Positions 11,666 through 22,891 of a stretch of DNA of 64,000 nt are shown here, piece by piece (positions within the stretch are counted from its first letter, which is position 1; each line of letters begins with the position of its first letter). A program made the translations under genes and the position numbers. Under the pieces are notes generated by a model, which saw only the letters and a program-made list of their open reading frames with translations, searched no databases and had not been told where the DNA came from. Source of the DNA: Henckelia pumila (Eukaryota; Streptophyta; Magnoliopsida; Lamiales; Gesneriaceae); NCBI RefSeq assembly GCF_033568475.1, contig NC_133121.1, forward strand, positions 5,270,001 to 5,334,000, written 5' to 3'.

Positions 11666-12550
11666 TAGGGGTGTTCACGGTTCGGATAACCGCCCGATCC
11701 GAACCGAAACCGAAAATTCGGTTCGAACCGAAAACCGAACCGAAAATTCGGTTTGGTTTTCGGTTTTTGGATTTCTGGATTTTCGGTTTTTCGGTTCGGT
11801 TCGGTTTTTTTTCGCGGTTAATCGAACCGAACAGAAAAACCGTTTTTTTTTTTTTTGCTTTTTTTTTTTTGAATTTGAATTTTTTTACCAATCAATTAAT
11901 ATGTACATCAATATTGTGTGCCCATAAAATTAATTTTATTGAAAAACTGAAATACCAAAAGTCATCCTTCGTTTTTTTTTTAAAAACATAATTGGTTTAA
12001 TTAGTTATCTAATTATTCAAACATACTTGAAATGTGGATTCAACTTGAAAAATGTATTGATTTAGTGATTTTAAAAAATATTGATTTTTGAAATAAAAAT
12101 AATTAAAAATTAATGAAGTTATTTTATTATATTATATATACACATATTTGCATTATATATTACATTATTTTTATAAATTCAAAAATTATTATTATTGAAA
12201 TTAAAAACGTTAGCAATTTTTTTTGTTTTAAATTCAGTTATTTTCAAATATATTTTTCGAAGTATTAAATCACAAATATTTGATTTAACCATTAATTTTT
12301 TCCAAAAAATTATTCGAATAACTAAAAATATTTATTTTTTTTTTAAATAATATTTTTTTCACAAAAACCGATTTTTAGAAAAAAAAAAAAGTTCGAAATT
12401 TTTTTTTTAAAAAAAAAAACCGAAAAACCGAAATAATTTCGGTTAAAAACCGAACCGAACCGCCCAGTTCGGTTCGGTTTTCGGTTTGGCTTTTCGGAGA
12501 ACCGAAATTTCGGTTCGGTTCGGTCCAAACCGCCCGAATGAACACCCCTA
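11666..12550. mobile_element. Non-autonomous hAT element (large MITE) nested in Sirevirus
   Basis: The terminal inverted repeat is TAGGGGTGTTCA...TGAACACCCCTA and the 8-bp target duplication ATTATATT lies at 11658-11665 and 12551-12558. Both features define hAT. The inner ends are packed with GAACCG/CGGTTC repeats facing each other; the middle is AT-rich with no transposase. Reading frames across it are by-products of the repeats. Confidence 0.93.
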
Positions 12551-13501
12551 ATTATATTGAACAAGATAAAGAAAAAGTGACATATGGAGGAGGAGCTAAT
12601 GGAAAGATTGTTGGTAGAGGCACATTGAACGTAGAAGGATTGCCCAAGCTTCACAATGTTCTACATGTTGAAAGATTGAATGTTAATCTTATTAGCATTA
12701 GTCAAATTTGTGATGATGATCTTTATGTTAAATTCAATAACTCTTTGTTAAGTTTTTGATAAGAATAATTTTTGTATTTTGACAGACACCAGATCATCGG
12801 ACAATTGTTATCAACTTGGAGAGGATATTTCTTGCTAGCTCACCAAAGAGAAGGTTGACTATCTAAAGATGATTGGGTTAGTATGCATGAGTTATGTGTA
12901 CTCACAGGTAAGTCACTTCTATTTTCATTTGTAATATTGTGCCAAATAAAACACCTATGGATCGAATGAAAAATTGTGTGAGGACAGTGTTGTAGGCTGT
13001 GTTGACAACACTGGATACTGCAAGATTATTGGTTGTATTTTGTATTTGAATGTTAGTCATCTTGATGTTATGCTCAGTATGTGTTTATGTGCAAGTTTTA
13101 TTGTGATAATTCGAGAGAAATTGACATTTTCAAAGATCCCATCTTAACACTCTCGCACAAAACACATTGACATTGGAAATCACTTGATTCAAGATTTAGT
13201 AGAGAAATGTGTGATCCGAATGGATTTTGTTGGAACTAATAACCAACTGGCAGTTATATTCACAAATATTTTAGATTTAGAGAGATTCTCAAATCTTTGG
13301 AGTTCTATCTACATGTTTGCATTAAAATATTTTGTTGGTGTTGTCGCCGGTGTTACAACATCATAGACAACACTGTTGTTTTTTTTCCATGCATGTTTAG
13401 GATTTTAGGCATTCTGCATTTACCTTGTGATGTGTAGTGTTTTAATCTCTGTTACAGTGATTCGACTAATGCCAAGTTTTTCAGCAAAATTTTTATTGAA
13501 A
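12551..13501 (+). other. Sirevirus pol remnants between two hAT insertions
   Basis: Near 12570-12755 the translation resembles the copia protease/GAG pre-integrase junction (VTYGGGANGKIVGRGTL, NLISISQICD). Near 13140-13300 it resembles the C-terminal tail of copia RNase H (DLVEKCVIRMDFVGTNNQLA). These pieces belong to the broken copia element and are not host genes. Confidence 0.75.
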
Positions 13502-13690
13502 CACACTGGTAGACCTGCCCACGGTCCGGGTCCGGTCCGGGTCCGGGTTGGCATTTAGCCAACCCTTAACCGGCCCGCCAATGGCCGGTTCCGGTCCGGG
13601 TTGGTGAACCGGCGGTTCCGGTCCGGGTCCGGTTAACTGCCGGTTCAGGGTCCGGGCTAAACCGTCCCATTTAAAAAAAATAAATATTTT

Positions 13691-13922
13691 AGTGCCCCAG
13701 CGCTTCATTTTCAGCGCTGGGGCGCTACTCCTTCGAATTTAATTCAAAGGGGCAGCGTCCCAGCGCTTCATTTTAAGCGTTGGGGCGCTATACCTTCGAA
13801 TTCAATTCGAAGGGGCCGCGCCCCAGCGCTTCATTTTCAGCGCTGGGGCGCTGCCCCTTCGAATTAAATTCGAAGGAGCAGCGCCCCAGCGCTGCCAATG
13901 CAGTGCTGGGGCGCTGAACCTT
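13691..13922. repeat. 63-bp tandem hairpin array in hAT left end
   Basis: Four units with an exact 63-bp period (the marker A of CCCCAG falls at 13699, 13762, 13825 and 13888). Each unit combines two palindromes: CCCCAGCGCT...AGCGCTGGGG and CCTTCGAATT-AATTCGAAGG (the second present three times). Confidence 0.95.
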
Positions 13923-14169
13923 CTAAATTTTATTTTTTTAAAATTTTTAAACAAATTTTTAATAAAACATATTTTTTAAATAACCTCAATCAAATATTTT
14001 ATATCTCCATAATAAAAATCTATTACATTTATTAAATAAACAATATATTAGAATTTCAACATCTTAATATCTTATGACTTAATATTACAAATCTATTACA
14101 TTTTATTCTATTTCACTCGTATTTCCTCCCGTCGTAGTTCCGGATGTTCCTTCGGTATCATCTTGGTCT

Positions 14170-16327
14170 TCTTCATCACTTTAAATTTGTTGTGTTCGAG
14201 TAGCGGCTTTTGACCAATCATTGAGCAAACATTGGGCTTCCAAGTTTTCCGGTCTTAAGCTAGAACGTCTTTCGTCCAATATATTTCCTCCAATAATAAA
14301 TGTTTGCTCCACTGCAACTGTTGAAACTGGACAAGCTAGAATTTATTTTGCCATTATAGCCAAAATTGGATATATTTGTGTTTTTTGCGACCACCATCTC
14401 AAAATGTCGAAGTTTTCCTCGTCTGTATCACTAAAATCAAAAGTAGTGGTAAAATAATTCTCAAGTTCCTGACTGGAACTTGAGGATCCTCATGGACGTT
14501 TCGTCCGTTCCCTTAATAAAAGTTGCGCTTTAGTAAGTTTAGAAGAAACATTACTAGTTGCAGTGGATTGTGTTTCATGTGAAACAATTTGTCCACCATA
14601 TTTGATGTTATATTCATTATAAATATCAAGTAAATGAGTTTTAATATTAAACAAAATCAATGAGATAGAAGGAATCGTTTCCGCAATAGGCTCCAAAGAT
14701 TCATAATATAATGTTAACATGTCGTTTAAGCCATCTAATTTAAGTCTAGGATCTAAAACAAAGCACATAAAAAAATTTCAGGAATGAGCAAAAAATATTT
14801 TTCCCATTTTGCTTTCATGACGAGAATACATTGAGCTAAAGCACTATCATTAGAATTAACATGTTCATGAAAAATACAAGCAATGTTGCAACAATGTGTT
14901 AAAACTAAATGTGAAGTAGGGTAATAAACACCGGATAATTGGTCACTAGCATCATTAAAAACTTTTAAAATTTCACAAATACTAGTGCATATGTTCCATT
15001 GATTTGAAAACAAATAAATATCACGAGCTTGAACAAATTGATGAAAAAATGTACATAATAAATCTTTATATTCAAAAGAGGATAATAACAATTTATATGT
15101 TGAATTCCAACGAGTTGGAACATCTCGTGCAAACCTCTTAGGCTTCATATCATTTACTCTACAAAATTTTCCCCATTGCTTCATAACTTGAGGATGCGTC
15201 CATAAATAATGAATAGCGTTCCTAATTGGTTGAATATATATGCCTAAACTTTTTAGTCCATCTTGAACACACAAATTTAAAATATGACATGTGCATCTAA
15301 TATGAAAAAATTTACCACCTAGTGATGGTTTACATATTTCAATAAGCTCACTAATACTAGAAGTATTTGCACTAGCATTATCAAAAGACATTGAAAAAAC
15401 TTTGGTAGTTAGACCATATTCTTCTAAAATAACAAATATAAGTTGCGAAATATTTTGTGCCGTGTGTGATTCGTTGAAACATCTATATGCAAGCAACCTT
15501 TTTTTAATGTTCCAATTATTATCAATCCAATGACATGTAATACCCATATATGAACAACTTTGTCAATGATCACTCCAAATATCGGAACACAAAGAAACTT
15601 TATTATTCAAACTATAAAATTCCTTAATTAATTCTTTCTTTTGATCAACGACTAACTTTTTCATTGTGCGTTTGAGACTATTTCTTAGAATACGTCTAAT
15701 AGAAGGATTTGCACTTGTAAAAAGCCAATTTTCAAAAGATAATTTATCGCTAAAACTAAAAGAAAGTTGTTCAACCGCACAAAATTTAGCCGTTTCTTCT
15801 CTAAATCTAGCTTCGTTATATTTAAATAGTTGAGATTCATTACCCGATTGAGAAGAGAATGCCGGAATTTGAGTTTGAGCACGATCAATCCCAATTTCCA
15901 CCGGATGATTTTTCTCGATATGTCGCGTCAAAGTTCCATATCCACCTCCTTGTTTAAATTTGTAACATTTTGAACAATATTTGCATTTGGCTTGCAAATC
16001 ACCGGAGGGAAGCGTAATCTTCTCGAAGTGTTTGGTGAAGATATCGGATGTCGGGCGAGGCACCGCTCGAGTTTGTCTTTGAGAGGCCGCCGGATCGTTC
16101 ATACTTTCTTGACTTGCATGATGACGTGGTGGTGGTTATATATTGTTGTTCAACTTGTTGTCTTTGTTGCGCCTCTTGTCGAATTTCTTGAATTTCATCA
16201 TCGGAATATTCAAGATCAAATCCATCGACATTGAATTGAGGATACTCGACCTCGGGTGGTATGATGCTCTTTTCCTTTCCTTTCCTTTTCCTTTGTCACC
16301 CCTTCGACTTGATCCCGCTCCGGACAT
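14170..16327 (-). pseudogene. hAT transposase pseudogene (BED zinc finger, RNase H-like core, hATC)
   Basis: A likely start at 16327 (MSGAGSSRRGDKG) leads into an acidic N-terminus, then a BED zinc finger (KCKYCSKCYKFKQ ... RHIEKNHP) near 16000-15910. The catalytic core shows CSDIWSDH, MGITCHWID, MSFDNASANT and RCTCHILNLCVQDG at about 15570-15260. The hATC dimerisation domain (STVAVEQTFIIGGN ... SSLRPENLEA) lies near 14330-14220. Compared with a working hAT transposase there are three in-frame stops (near 15558, 14488 and 14352) and one or two one-base shifts, one of them in a T run near 14770. It moved DNA by cut and paste; this copy cannot. Confidence 0.9.
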
Positions 16328-16544
16328 TTGTAATTGTATAAATATGAAAATAAATTAACAATTGACAATATACCAATAATCGAAACTTGATATTTTTGAT
16401 AATTCAAAAAATTGAAATGAATTGAGAATAGAGAGAATGAAGAGTAAATTGTGTAAACAAAATGAAAGGGGGTTGGGGGGTATTTATAGATAAAGAATAA
16501 AAAATAGATTTTTTTTTATTAAAAAAAAAAAAAAAAAACCGGCC

Positions 16545-16760
16545 GACCCGGGTCTACAACGGCCACGAAATCGTGGCCGTTGATCTCAACGGCCACGAAA
16601 TCCTGGCCGTTGAATGATCCAACGGCCACTTGGTAGTGGCCGTTGGATCATGTGGCGCCCGGATGGGCGCCACGTGTCCAACCCGCCGGGTTGGACGGTT
16701 CCAACCCGGCGGGTCGGACCCGTTCAACCCGGCGGGTTGGACCGCCGGGTTCCCGGTTTT
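16545..16760. repeat. Hairpin series in hAT right end
   Basis: A chain of near-perfect palindromes: CAACGGCCACG...CGTGGCCGTTG twice, CCAACGGCCAC...GTGGCCGTTGG, GGCGCCC...GGGCGCC, then several CCAACCCG(C/G)CGGGTTGG units. The sequence differs from the left-end array but the design is the same. Confidence 0.9.
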
Positions 16761-16925
16761 CCTAAGAGAAAACCGGAACCGGACCGCCTATGGGCCGGTC
16801 CGGTTCCGGTTCCGGTTTCGGTTCCGGGTCGGGCCCGTTGACCCGGTTAACCGGCCCGTTGACCACGGGCCGGTTCCGGTCCGGGTCCGGGCCCAACCCG
16901 GCCCTTGGCCAGGTCTACACACTGG

Positions 16926-18384
16926 CCCTTGAAAATCGAACTCTAACTAAACCACGAATTAGTTGAGGGATGTACGTGTATTCCATGTTCTTGTCTCATG
17001 TGAAAGGTGGTTTCGCAAATTCAGTGTTCAGCTTTTTAATAAGTTTGATGACCAATGACATATATACAAACTTTGTAAATCATCAGAAGAAAATGAAAAA
17101 AGCTACCTAATTGAGTCCAATGAAGACTGTTCTTTTAGTGTACAAGCTACCACTTCTGAAAATTTTTTGAAATCGAGGGTAATAAAGTGTGTAAATCTCA
17201 AATACTTTTTGAAAAAATATGGTGTTGTTGATGATGTTGTCAACACGAGAGACAACACTACACTTGTGAACATATCATGTGCATGTGGTTGCATTTTATT
17301 TCTATGTTACATTCTGTTTTTAGGCATAAAATAAGACATGCATATGCATTCAAAATTGTGAATATTTTCTGTTCAGTGTTTGAGGTTCTAAGCAAACAAA
17401 ATTTGGTGAAATACTCTATTTACTAAAAATTGAATGTTTGTGATTGACAATGATTGAGTGGAGTTGAGCCGACGAGGAGTTATTCATGGGAATATTTGGC
17501 TGCTATTAATCTCGGATTATTGCCATAATTGGGTTGAATTTTATCTCTTTAATTCAAAAGTTTACCAATTGATTTTTTCTCATTGGAAAGTGTTTCTGCA
17601 TAGGTCTTTTGGAAGGTGATGGATGATTGTTGAATTCTTTGTATTGTTCAATGTACGATTTGTTCATCCTATGTTTTGCACAAACTGTTTTGTGTTGTTC
17701 AGTTTGATCTCTAACTCCCTGCTCAATCTTCTATTTCACTTACTTTCTTAAACTTCATAGATGGCAGGAAAATATTTTGAATCTCATGGTTGGTGAATAA
17801 TTTTAGGTTGCTTCTATTTTACCGAAGGAAAGGAGGAATATAGACCTAACTTGGTCTGCATTTGGTGTTGAATCGTGTGTTGCCAACATGATATGTCAAC
17901 ACTGGTGAAGCTCCGCGCTACACAGCTTCCGACACTGATTTTTTACAGTTCACTCTTTGTACTATGAAGTCTCACTGGCTGAGTATTTGTTATTTGGACT
18001 GAACATTTCTGGACAAAAAGGGGGAGTGGTGACAAAGACAAATACTGCAAGTACTTTTGGAGCATATGAAGTTGATGAAACAGAATAATCGGAAGCTGGA
18101 TTTGTTTCTCTTATTGGTTTTATTGTTTGCTCTGATTACTGATATAAGTGTTTTGCTCTGAAGTCTTATTTGTTTACATGATAAGTTGCATAAGTGCTTA
18201 GATATGCTTTTCTGCTACTTGCTGCTCTGATCTGTTCATTAGTGTTGAGAGTAAGTGTTGCCAACACTAACTCACAACATTTAGTGCTGACGTGAAAAAA
18301 TTCAGGGGGAGCAATAGTTATCTAACTCAGGGGGAGTTATTGCACTTGTGTGTGTTTTGTCCAGAAAGGCAAAAACATGGAGTT
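16926..18384 (+). other. Sirevirus 3' region with several polypurine tracts
   Basis: No coding region is recognised. Polypurine runs with AGGGGGAG occur near 18017-18026, 18303-18310 and 18330-18337, before the right LTR. The palindrome-like motif GTTGNCAACAC recurs (near 17235, 17880 and 18260). Several polypurine tracts are a known Sirevirus trait. Confidence 0.6.
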
Positions 18385-19189
18385 TGAAAGAACGTGTATA
18401 TCATGTTATTCTCTAATTGAGAATTTTAAAATTTTGTCTTTCTTTGACATGTGCTTATATTGATGTCATGAGTTTAAATTAATCTTATCATATTTATCTT
18501 ATCGTGTATATTTTAGTTGAATAACTTATCTCTTGTTTAAAGAGATGAGTTATATCTTATCAAGTCTGTTGATCAAATATTTTATCTTAGCAACTTTTGT
18601 GTTTGAATTTTTTGGTAGGATTTCTAAAAAGATCTATTTAAGAAACTATCCTACAGAACGAGAAAAAGAGCAACGAAACGAGATCAACACAGAGAGAATA
18701 GTTCAGAATATATTTGAGAGTTGATCGAGATTTTTCTGAAGAAACTTTATTGCCGATCGTTGCCGAATAACTGTGTTGCCGTAAATTGTTGGAGACACTT
18801 GAAGAATCGCGCGAGTGAAGTGTTGATTCGAAAGTGGTTCCTTGGTTTTTGTTTTTCGGCACATGTGTTAAGCATCATATTGGTTTTTCTATTCTAGTTT
18901 CTACTAGTTTTTATGATGTTCTTTTTTTTCTCAATTTGTTGAGAAAAATAGGTTTTCATATATGTTCACTAGTTGATTTTTGTAAACTGGTTTGTTTTTT
19001 TAGTGATCATTTTGCCATGAAGCACCGCACAAGTATTAATTACTTGTGCATAAATATTTGTGTTATTTATTTTATATTTAATTATTCCGTTGCATAAGTG
19101 TTTTTCAAAGTGTTGACAACACTGAAAATAACACTACCTCTGAAATTTTATATATGGTATTTCTGTAATTGAGACGTCAAATCCTTTCA
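18385..19189 (+). repeat. 3' LTR of Sirevirus-type element
   Basis: The 805-bp partner of the left LTR has the same TG...CA ends and about 4% difference by hand count. The host duplicate resumes directly after it, at TGAACATATAT. Confidence 0.93.
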
Positions 19190-19305
19190 TGAACATATAT
19201 GAATATATGCAGAATAAATATATTTCGAACCTCTACATTAACTTTTTATTGTTTCTCAATATATAATTCAAATTCAAGAAAATAACATATTTCTAAGTCA
19301 CAACT

Positions 19306-20829
19306 TTACTCCCATCTCTTTGAAACTGTGACCTTCAAGCCATGCTTCATGGTAAGAATGGCAGAAACACCTGGAATAATGCTTTGCCCTTCAGAAATAT
19401 GAACATGGAAATTATGTAAAATTGTAGCTGCCACTGCTTTCATTCTTGTGAAGGCTAACTCTTTACCAGGACAAGTCCATGGCCCCGAACCGAACACGAC
19501 GAAACTAGTCGATGCGAAATGTTTAATCCCTCCTTTATCAGAAACCCATCTCTCAGGCTTGAATTCACAGCAATCTTCACCCCAAATCTCCGGATTTCGC
19601 CCCATCGCTTACGAGCAAAGCACGACTTTTGTGTCTTGATTCACTTTGTGGCCACTTGGAAGCAGATCTTGTTGGTTTGGTACTCTAAGAAGGAATGGAG
19701 CAGTTGGAAAAAGTCTTAGGGCTTCACTCAAGGCACTGTGGAGGTACACTAGCTTTCCTAATTCGTCTACATTGGAGAAAATATGTTTTTGGGATACACT
19801 TTTAGGGCAAACATGTTCGATTTCTTGCAAGATCTTGGTTTTCACAGAAGGGTTTTGAGAAATTTGCCAGAAAAACCAAGTTAAGAGTGCACCAGATGTG
19901 TCTCTTCCAGCAAATAAAAAGGACATGAGATTTGAGGTCAAGAATACCTTCTGCAAATGCTTGTTTGATCCTTGCTTCGATTCTTCTTTAGCTGCCTCAA
20001 TCATATAAAACTTCAACACATCGAAATCGTCCCCGTTTTCGGGACCATTAGGAGATGATTCTTGTTTCTTGGACACAAAATCCTCAAGTATTCGATCGAA
20101 GGTTTTCGAGGCCTCCACCATTTTCTTCTCCCTTCCAACATTCAGAAACCTTTGCAACTTCCACAACTTCTCGGGCAATATATGTCGATAAAACGCGGCC
20201 TCCCCTATGTCGTCCATCGCTTTCAAAAGCGGAGTCTCGGGGAATCCATTCCGAAGTGATCCCGGATCAAATCCTGTTCCCAAGATACATGTTGCATCGA
20301 GCATGTATCTGTTGAACAAAGATTGCAAATCAACAACCACATCGAGTTCCGCGGCGTGATCGAGTATCGGGACTAGGCCTTTCTCGAGTGTGTGATGGAT
20401 GATCCTCGGAGAGGTCTTGTGGAAGTCGTTTTGCTTGAAATATGCATGAGTGAGCTTCTTGTCTTCCTTCCACTCGTCGAGAGTAGTCTTGTTGAAGGTC
20501 GCGTCTCGGAGAAAATCGAACACGTCTTTGAATGCCAATCCCCTTTGGTAGATGGAGAACTTGGAGTTCATGATGTGTTGCACGTTGGCAAGATCAGAAG
20601 TGACAAGAATATCAATGTTTGAAATCCATGATGTCTTGAACAAAATGGTGCCTTTGTTTTGTGACAACATTTGTGCTGTTTTGTCATATATTCTGTGGCT
20701 TTCGAGGTACAAGGTGGGCATTATTTTCATGAGTGGCCAATTCCATGGGAGGGTTTCTTTGGGGGCTAAAATAAGAAATAGGACGCAAAGTAAAACTACT
20801 AGTAACAAGATTTCAAGAAAAAATACCAT
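19306..20829 (-). pseudogene. CYP96-like cytochrome P450, copy 1, with premature stop
   Basis: From the ATG at 20829 the frame matches the intact neighbour: an N-terminal membrane anchor (residues 3-22), LPWNWP hinge, I-helix AGRDTSG and the ExxR helix (EALR). TAA at 19609-19611 then replaces the tyrosine codon of CSYAMG after 406 residues. The remaining 100 codons, including PERW and the heme loop FGSGPWTCPG, are still open and specify the same residues as copy 2. A protein ending at the stop would lack the heme cysteine and be inactive. Family role: CYP96 enzymes hydroxylate long alkanes or fatty chains at the ER. Before the stop there are about 16-17 amino acid differences from copy 2. The gene has no introns, one extra codon (residue about 114), a TATA box at 20891, and a Sirevirus about 115 bp past its end. 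It could be an inactive pseudogene or a reference/assembly error at one base. Confidence 0.88.
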
Positions 20830-20890
20830 TTTTTTTTTGGCACTTGATTCCCAAGATTTGGCTTGAAGGGTTTTGTGAAGATTTTTTCAG

Positions 20891-20898
20891 TATTTATA
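20891..20898 (-). promoter_or_regulatory. TATA box of P450 copy 1
   Basis: TATAAATA on the minus strand, about 62 bp before the ATG and conserved in the other duplicate. Confidence 0.6.
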
Positions 20899-21473
20899 AC
20901 TCAAAAGAACCACATTTTGGATCGGGAGATGTAATTAGCACAAGTCGATATATCGATTGGCGATTCCCTTGGTTGCCAACTCCTAATAAATAGGTCATAT
21001 TTTCTTTGAATTTTTTTTATAAATAGGTACTTTGAAGTTTTCCAAAGTCAAGAACTTATACCATTTCCATTGAATTTCTTGAGCATTATTTTATGACCGA
21101 AATTTCATTTTTAATTCATTTTTGATTGCTCCTTGCTTCACGACCTCTTAAACTATTGAATTAGAAAGGTCAAACATATCTTTAAAAAAAACAAAAAAAG
21201 AATTGTCAAACATTATTTGTTGCATTTGTATGACACCCGTGTATGCCATTAATGGCGGTGTTCCTACGGAATATTTTTTTAATTGTTTTTATTACTCGAT
21301 TTGTTTGATTGTTTCACTATTTGAAAATGAATTTAAATTAAGAAAACTGTAATTTTGATTTTGTATGCTTGTGTCTTTGCAATTTCAGTGTTCTATGTTT
21401 TCATATTTCATTTTTAGTCGTACATGTTCTAATTTTTGGCAATCTTAGTTTTTTCTCTTCGAAAATACTTACA

Positions 21474-21688
21474 TTTTTTTAAAAAAAAAGGATTGACCCC
21501 GAAGGGAACCCATTTCACATGAGTCAGAGGCCCATTGGCTCATGCGGAGGGTAAATCGAGGGATGTGCACGAGCGGTAGGGACTTGAAGGAGGGAACACA
21601 TGATCCAATCCCCAGAGCATACCCCCACAATATTTCAGCAGAGAATATGCTCCACACGAGGATCGAACCCGCAACGCTTGGGAATTTA
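21474..21688 (-). mobile_element. tRNA-derived SINE, family 1, 5'-truncated copy
   Basis: Read on the minus strand this matches the full SINE at 47022: it begins around the B box (GCGGGTTCGATCC), runs through CTCGTGTGGAGCATATTC and ends with GGTCAATCC plus a T run. The head with the A box is missing. Confidence 0.75.
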
Positions 21689-21942
21689 ATTTCTGTTTCC
21701 AAAAATATTAATGATAATAATAATCTATATATACTTGAATATTATCTTGAAGGGCTCCTAGCTAATGTTTTTTAATGAACAAATTAGTTAAATTGAATAG
21801 AATACGTACATAATTTATTTGCTATATATGTTTCTATATACATTTGTGCATCGTTAATCCGTAGTATATCTTATATATTGTTTGATTCGTTTGATAAGAC
21901 GATGAATAATGTATAGTATATAGATGATTAATCAATAGAAAA

Positions 21943-22126
21943 ATACTAGAGGTACAACAAATATCATGTACAACGATATTTACAACAATAATATCGTGAG
22001 ATTTTGCTATTTTATCGCGAGATTTTGTATTTAATGTATCGTGAGATTTTGATAAATTAAATTCTTGTATTGAATTTTTTGTGTCCTAATATTTGGTGTA
22101 CAAATTTTGTTGTACATGTAGCATTA
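21943..22126. mobile_element. Small MITE in the spacer between duplicates
   Basis: About 184 bp with inverted ends (ATACTAGAGGTACAACAAA at left; the complement of the right end reads TAATGCTACATGTACAACAAA). Inside, ATCGTGAGATTTTG occurs three times with small changes. Confidence 0.55.
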
Positions 22127-22891
22127 CTGTAATCAATATATATGAATAACGTAATGATGCATGACTTTAATTATAGAACTTAATTATAGAACTTGAGTTA
22201 AATTAAATATTAACGAGAATATATAACAATAATTTAATATCTTATCCTTGGTTAACTTGTACAGTTGACGGTCAATATGATAGGCTTGAAGGAAAAACAA
22301 CAATTGTTGACCAATAAGTAATGTGAATATGAAACAAAATTAAATTATTTAATTAACAACAGAAGAAGTCAAAAATCACGATCAATCATGTATGAACAAT
22401 ATATTTAAAGAAAATTTTTCGTAAATTATAAATTGAATTTAAAGGAATTCCTTTAAATAAGCAGTGTGACGTCAGAAGAAAAATCATAAAGTTAGTATGG
22501 AAAGAAATGAAGGTAGTCCGCTGACCAAAATTGTAAAGAACGTGTCAATTACCAAGTCTCTTATTAATTAATATAATAACAAGCTTAGACTATTGATCAT
22601 TAATGCAACAAATATTATAACAATAAAATGCATTCATTAATGTCAACCAAGAGGTATGGGGCTAGCCTAGAGGGACAATCGAGTCAGGGAGTCAGCCGCT
22701 CGTAGCTTTTCGAGGCAACTCGAGCTCAAATTATTTTGTTCGGCGAGTTATTCACGGGCTTTAATAATCTATGAACATATATAAATATATGCAGAATAAA
22801 TATATTTCGACCCTCTACATTAACTTTGTATTGTTTCTCAATATATAATTCAAATTAAAGAAAATATATAACATATTTCTAAGTCACAACT

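Larger units (their letters stand above)
13510..16917 (-). mobile_element. hAT transposon (Ac-like) nested in Sirevirus
   Basis: The element is 3408 bp with ends TAGACCTGCCCACGG and, on the other strand, TAGACCTGGCCAAGG. The 8-bp target duplication CACACTGG lies at 13502-13509 and 16918-16925. It encodes a hAT transposase on the minus strand. Subterminal parts are GC-rich with GGTCCGGGT repeats and long hairpin arrays at both ends (13691-13922; about 16565-16745), quite unlike the AT-rich middle. It was once autonomous, but the transposase is now disabled. Confidence 0.95.
8827..19189 (+). mobile_element. Ty1/copia LTR retrotransposon, Sirevirus (SIRE/Maximus) type, with two nested hAT elements
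   Basis: The ends are two similar LTRs (TGAAAG...CTTTCA), flanked by the 5-bp target duplication TGAAC at 8822-8826 and 19190-19194. After the left LTR come a Met-tRNA primer binding site, a long gag with two zinc-knuckle regions, the start of the protease (FDSGSSRHMTG), a piece like the GAG pre-integrase region and a C-terminal RNase H piece, then a long 3' region with several AGGGGGAG polypurine runs. The long gag, iMet site and repeated polypurine runs fit Sireviruses. The element is broken, with several breaks. A hand comparison of the LTRs shows about 34 substitutions in 800 bp (about 4%), suggesting very roughly 1.5-3 million years with usual plant rates. Two DNA transposons sit inside it. 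Confidence 0.92.
19190..21450. repeat. Tandem duplication unit 1, right part (P450 copy 1 and promoter)
   Basis: The match to 22775-25060 covers the P450 copy, its promoter and about 600 bp upstream, ending near 21450 where GGCAATCTTAG meets unrelated sequence. Confidence 0.9.

Noticed and set aside
11652-11991. Overlapping frames rich in Phe, Arg and Asn in the small hAT
   Set aside because: They translate the CGGTTC repeats and the T-runs and are not proteins.
13691-13922. CRISPR-like regular repeats
   Set aside because: Repeats are palindromic with no unique spacers, lie inside a hAT end, and the DNA is eukaryotic.
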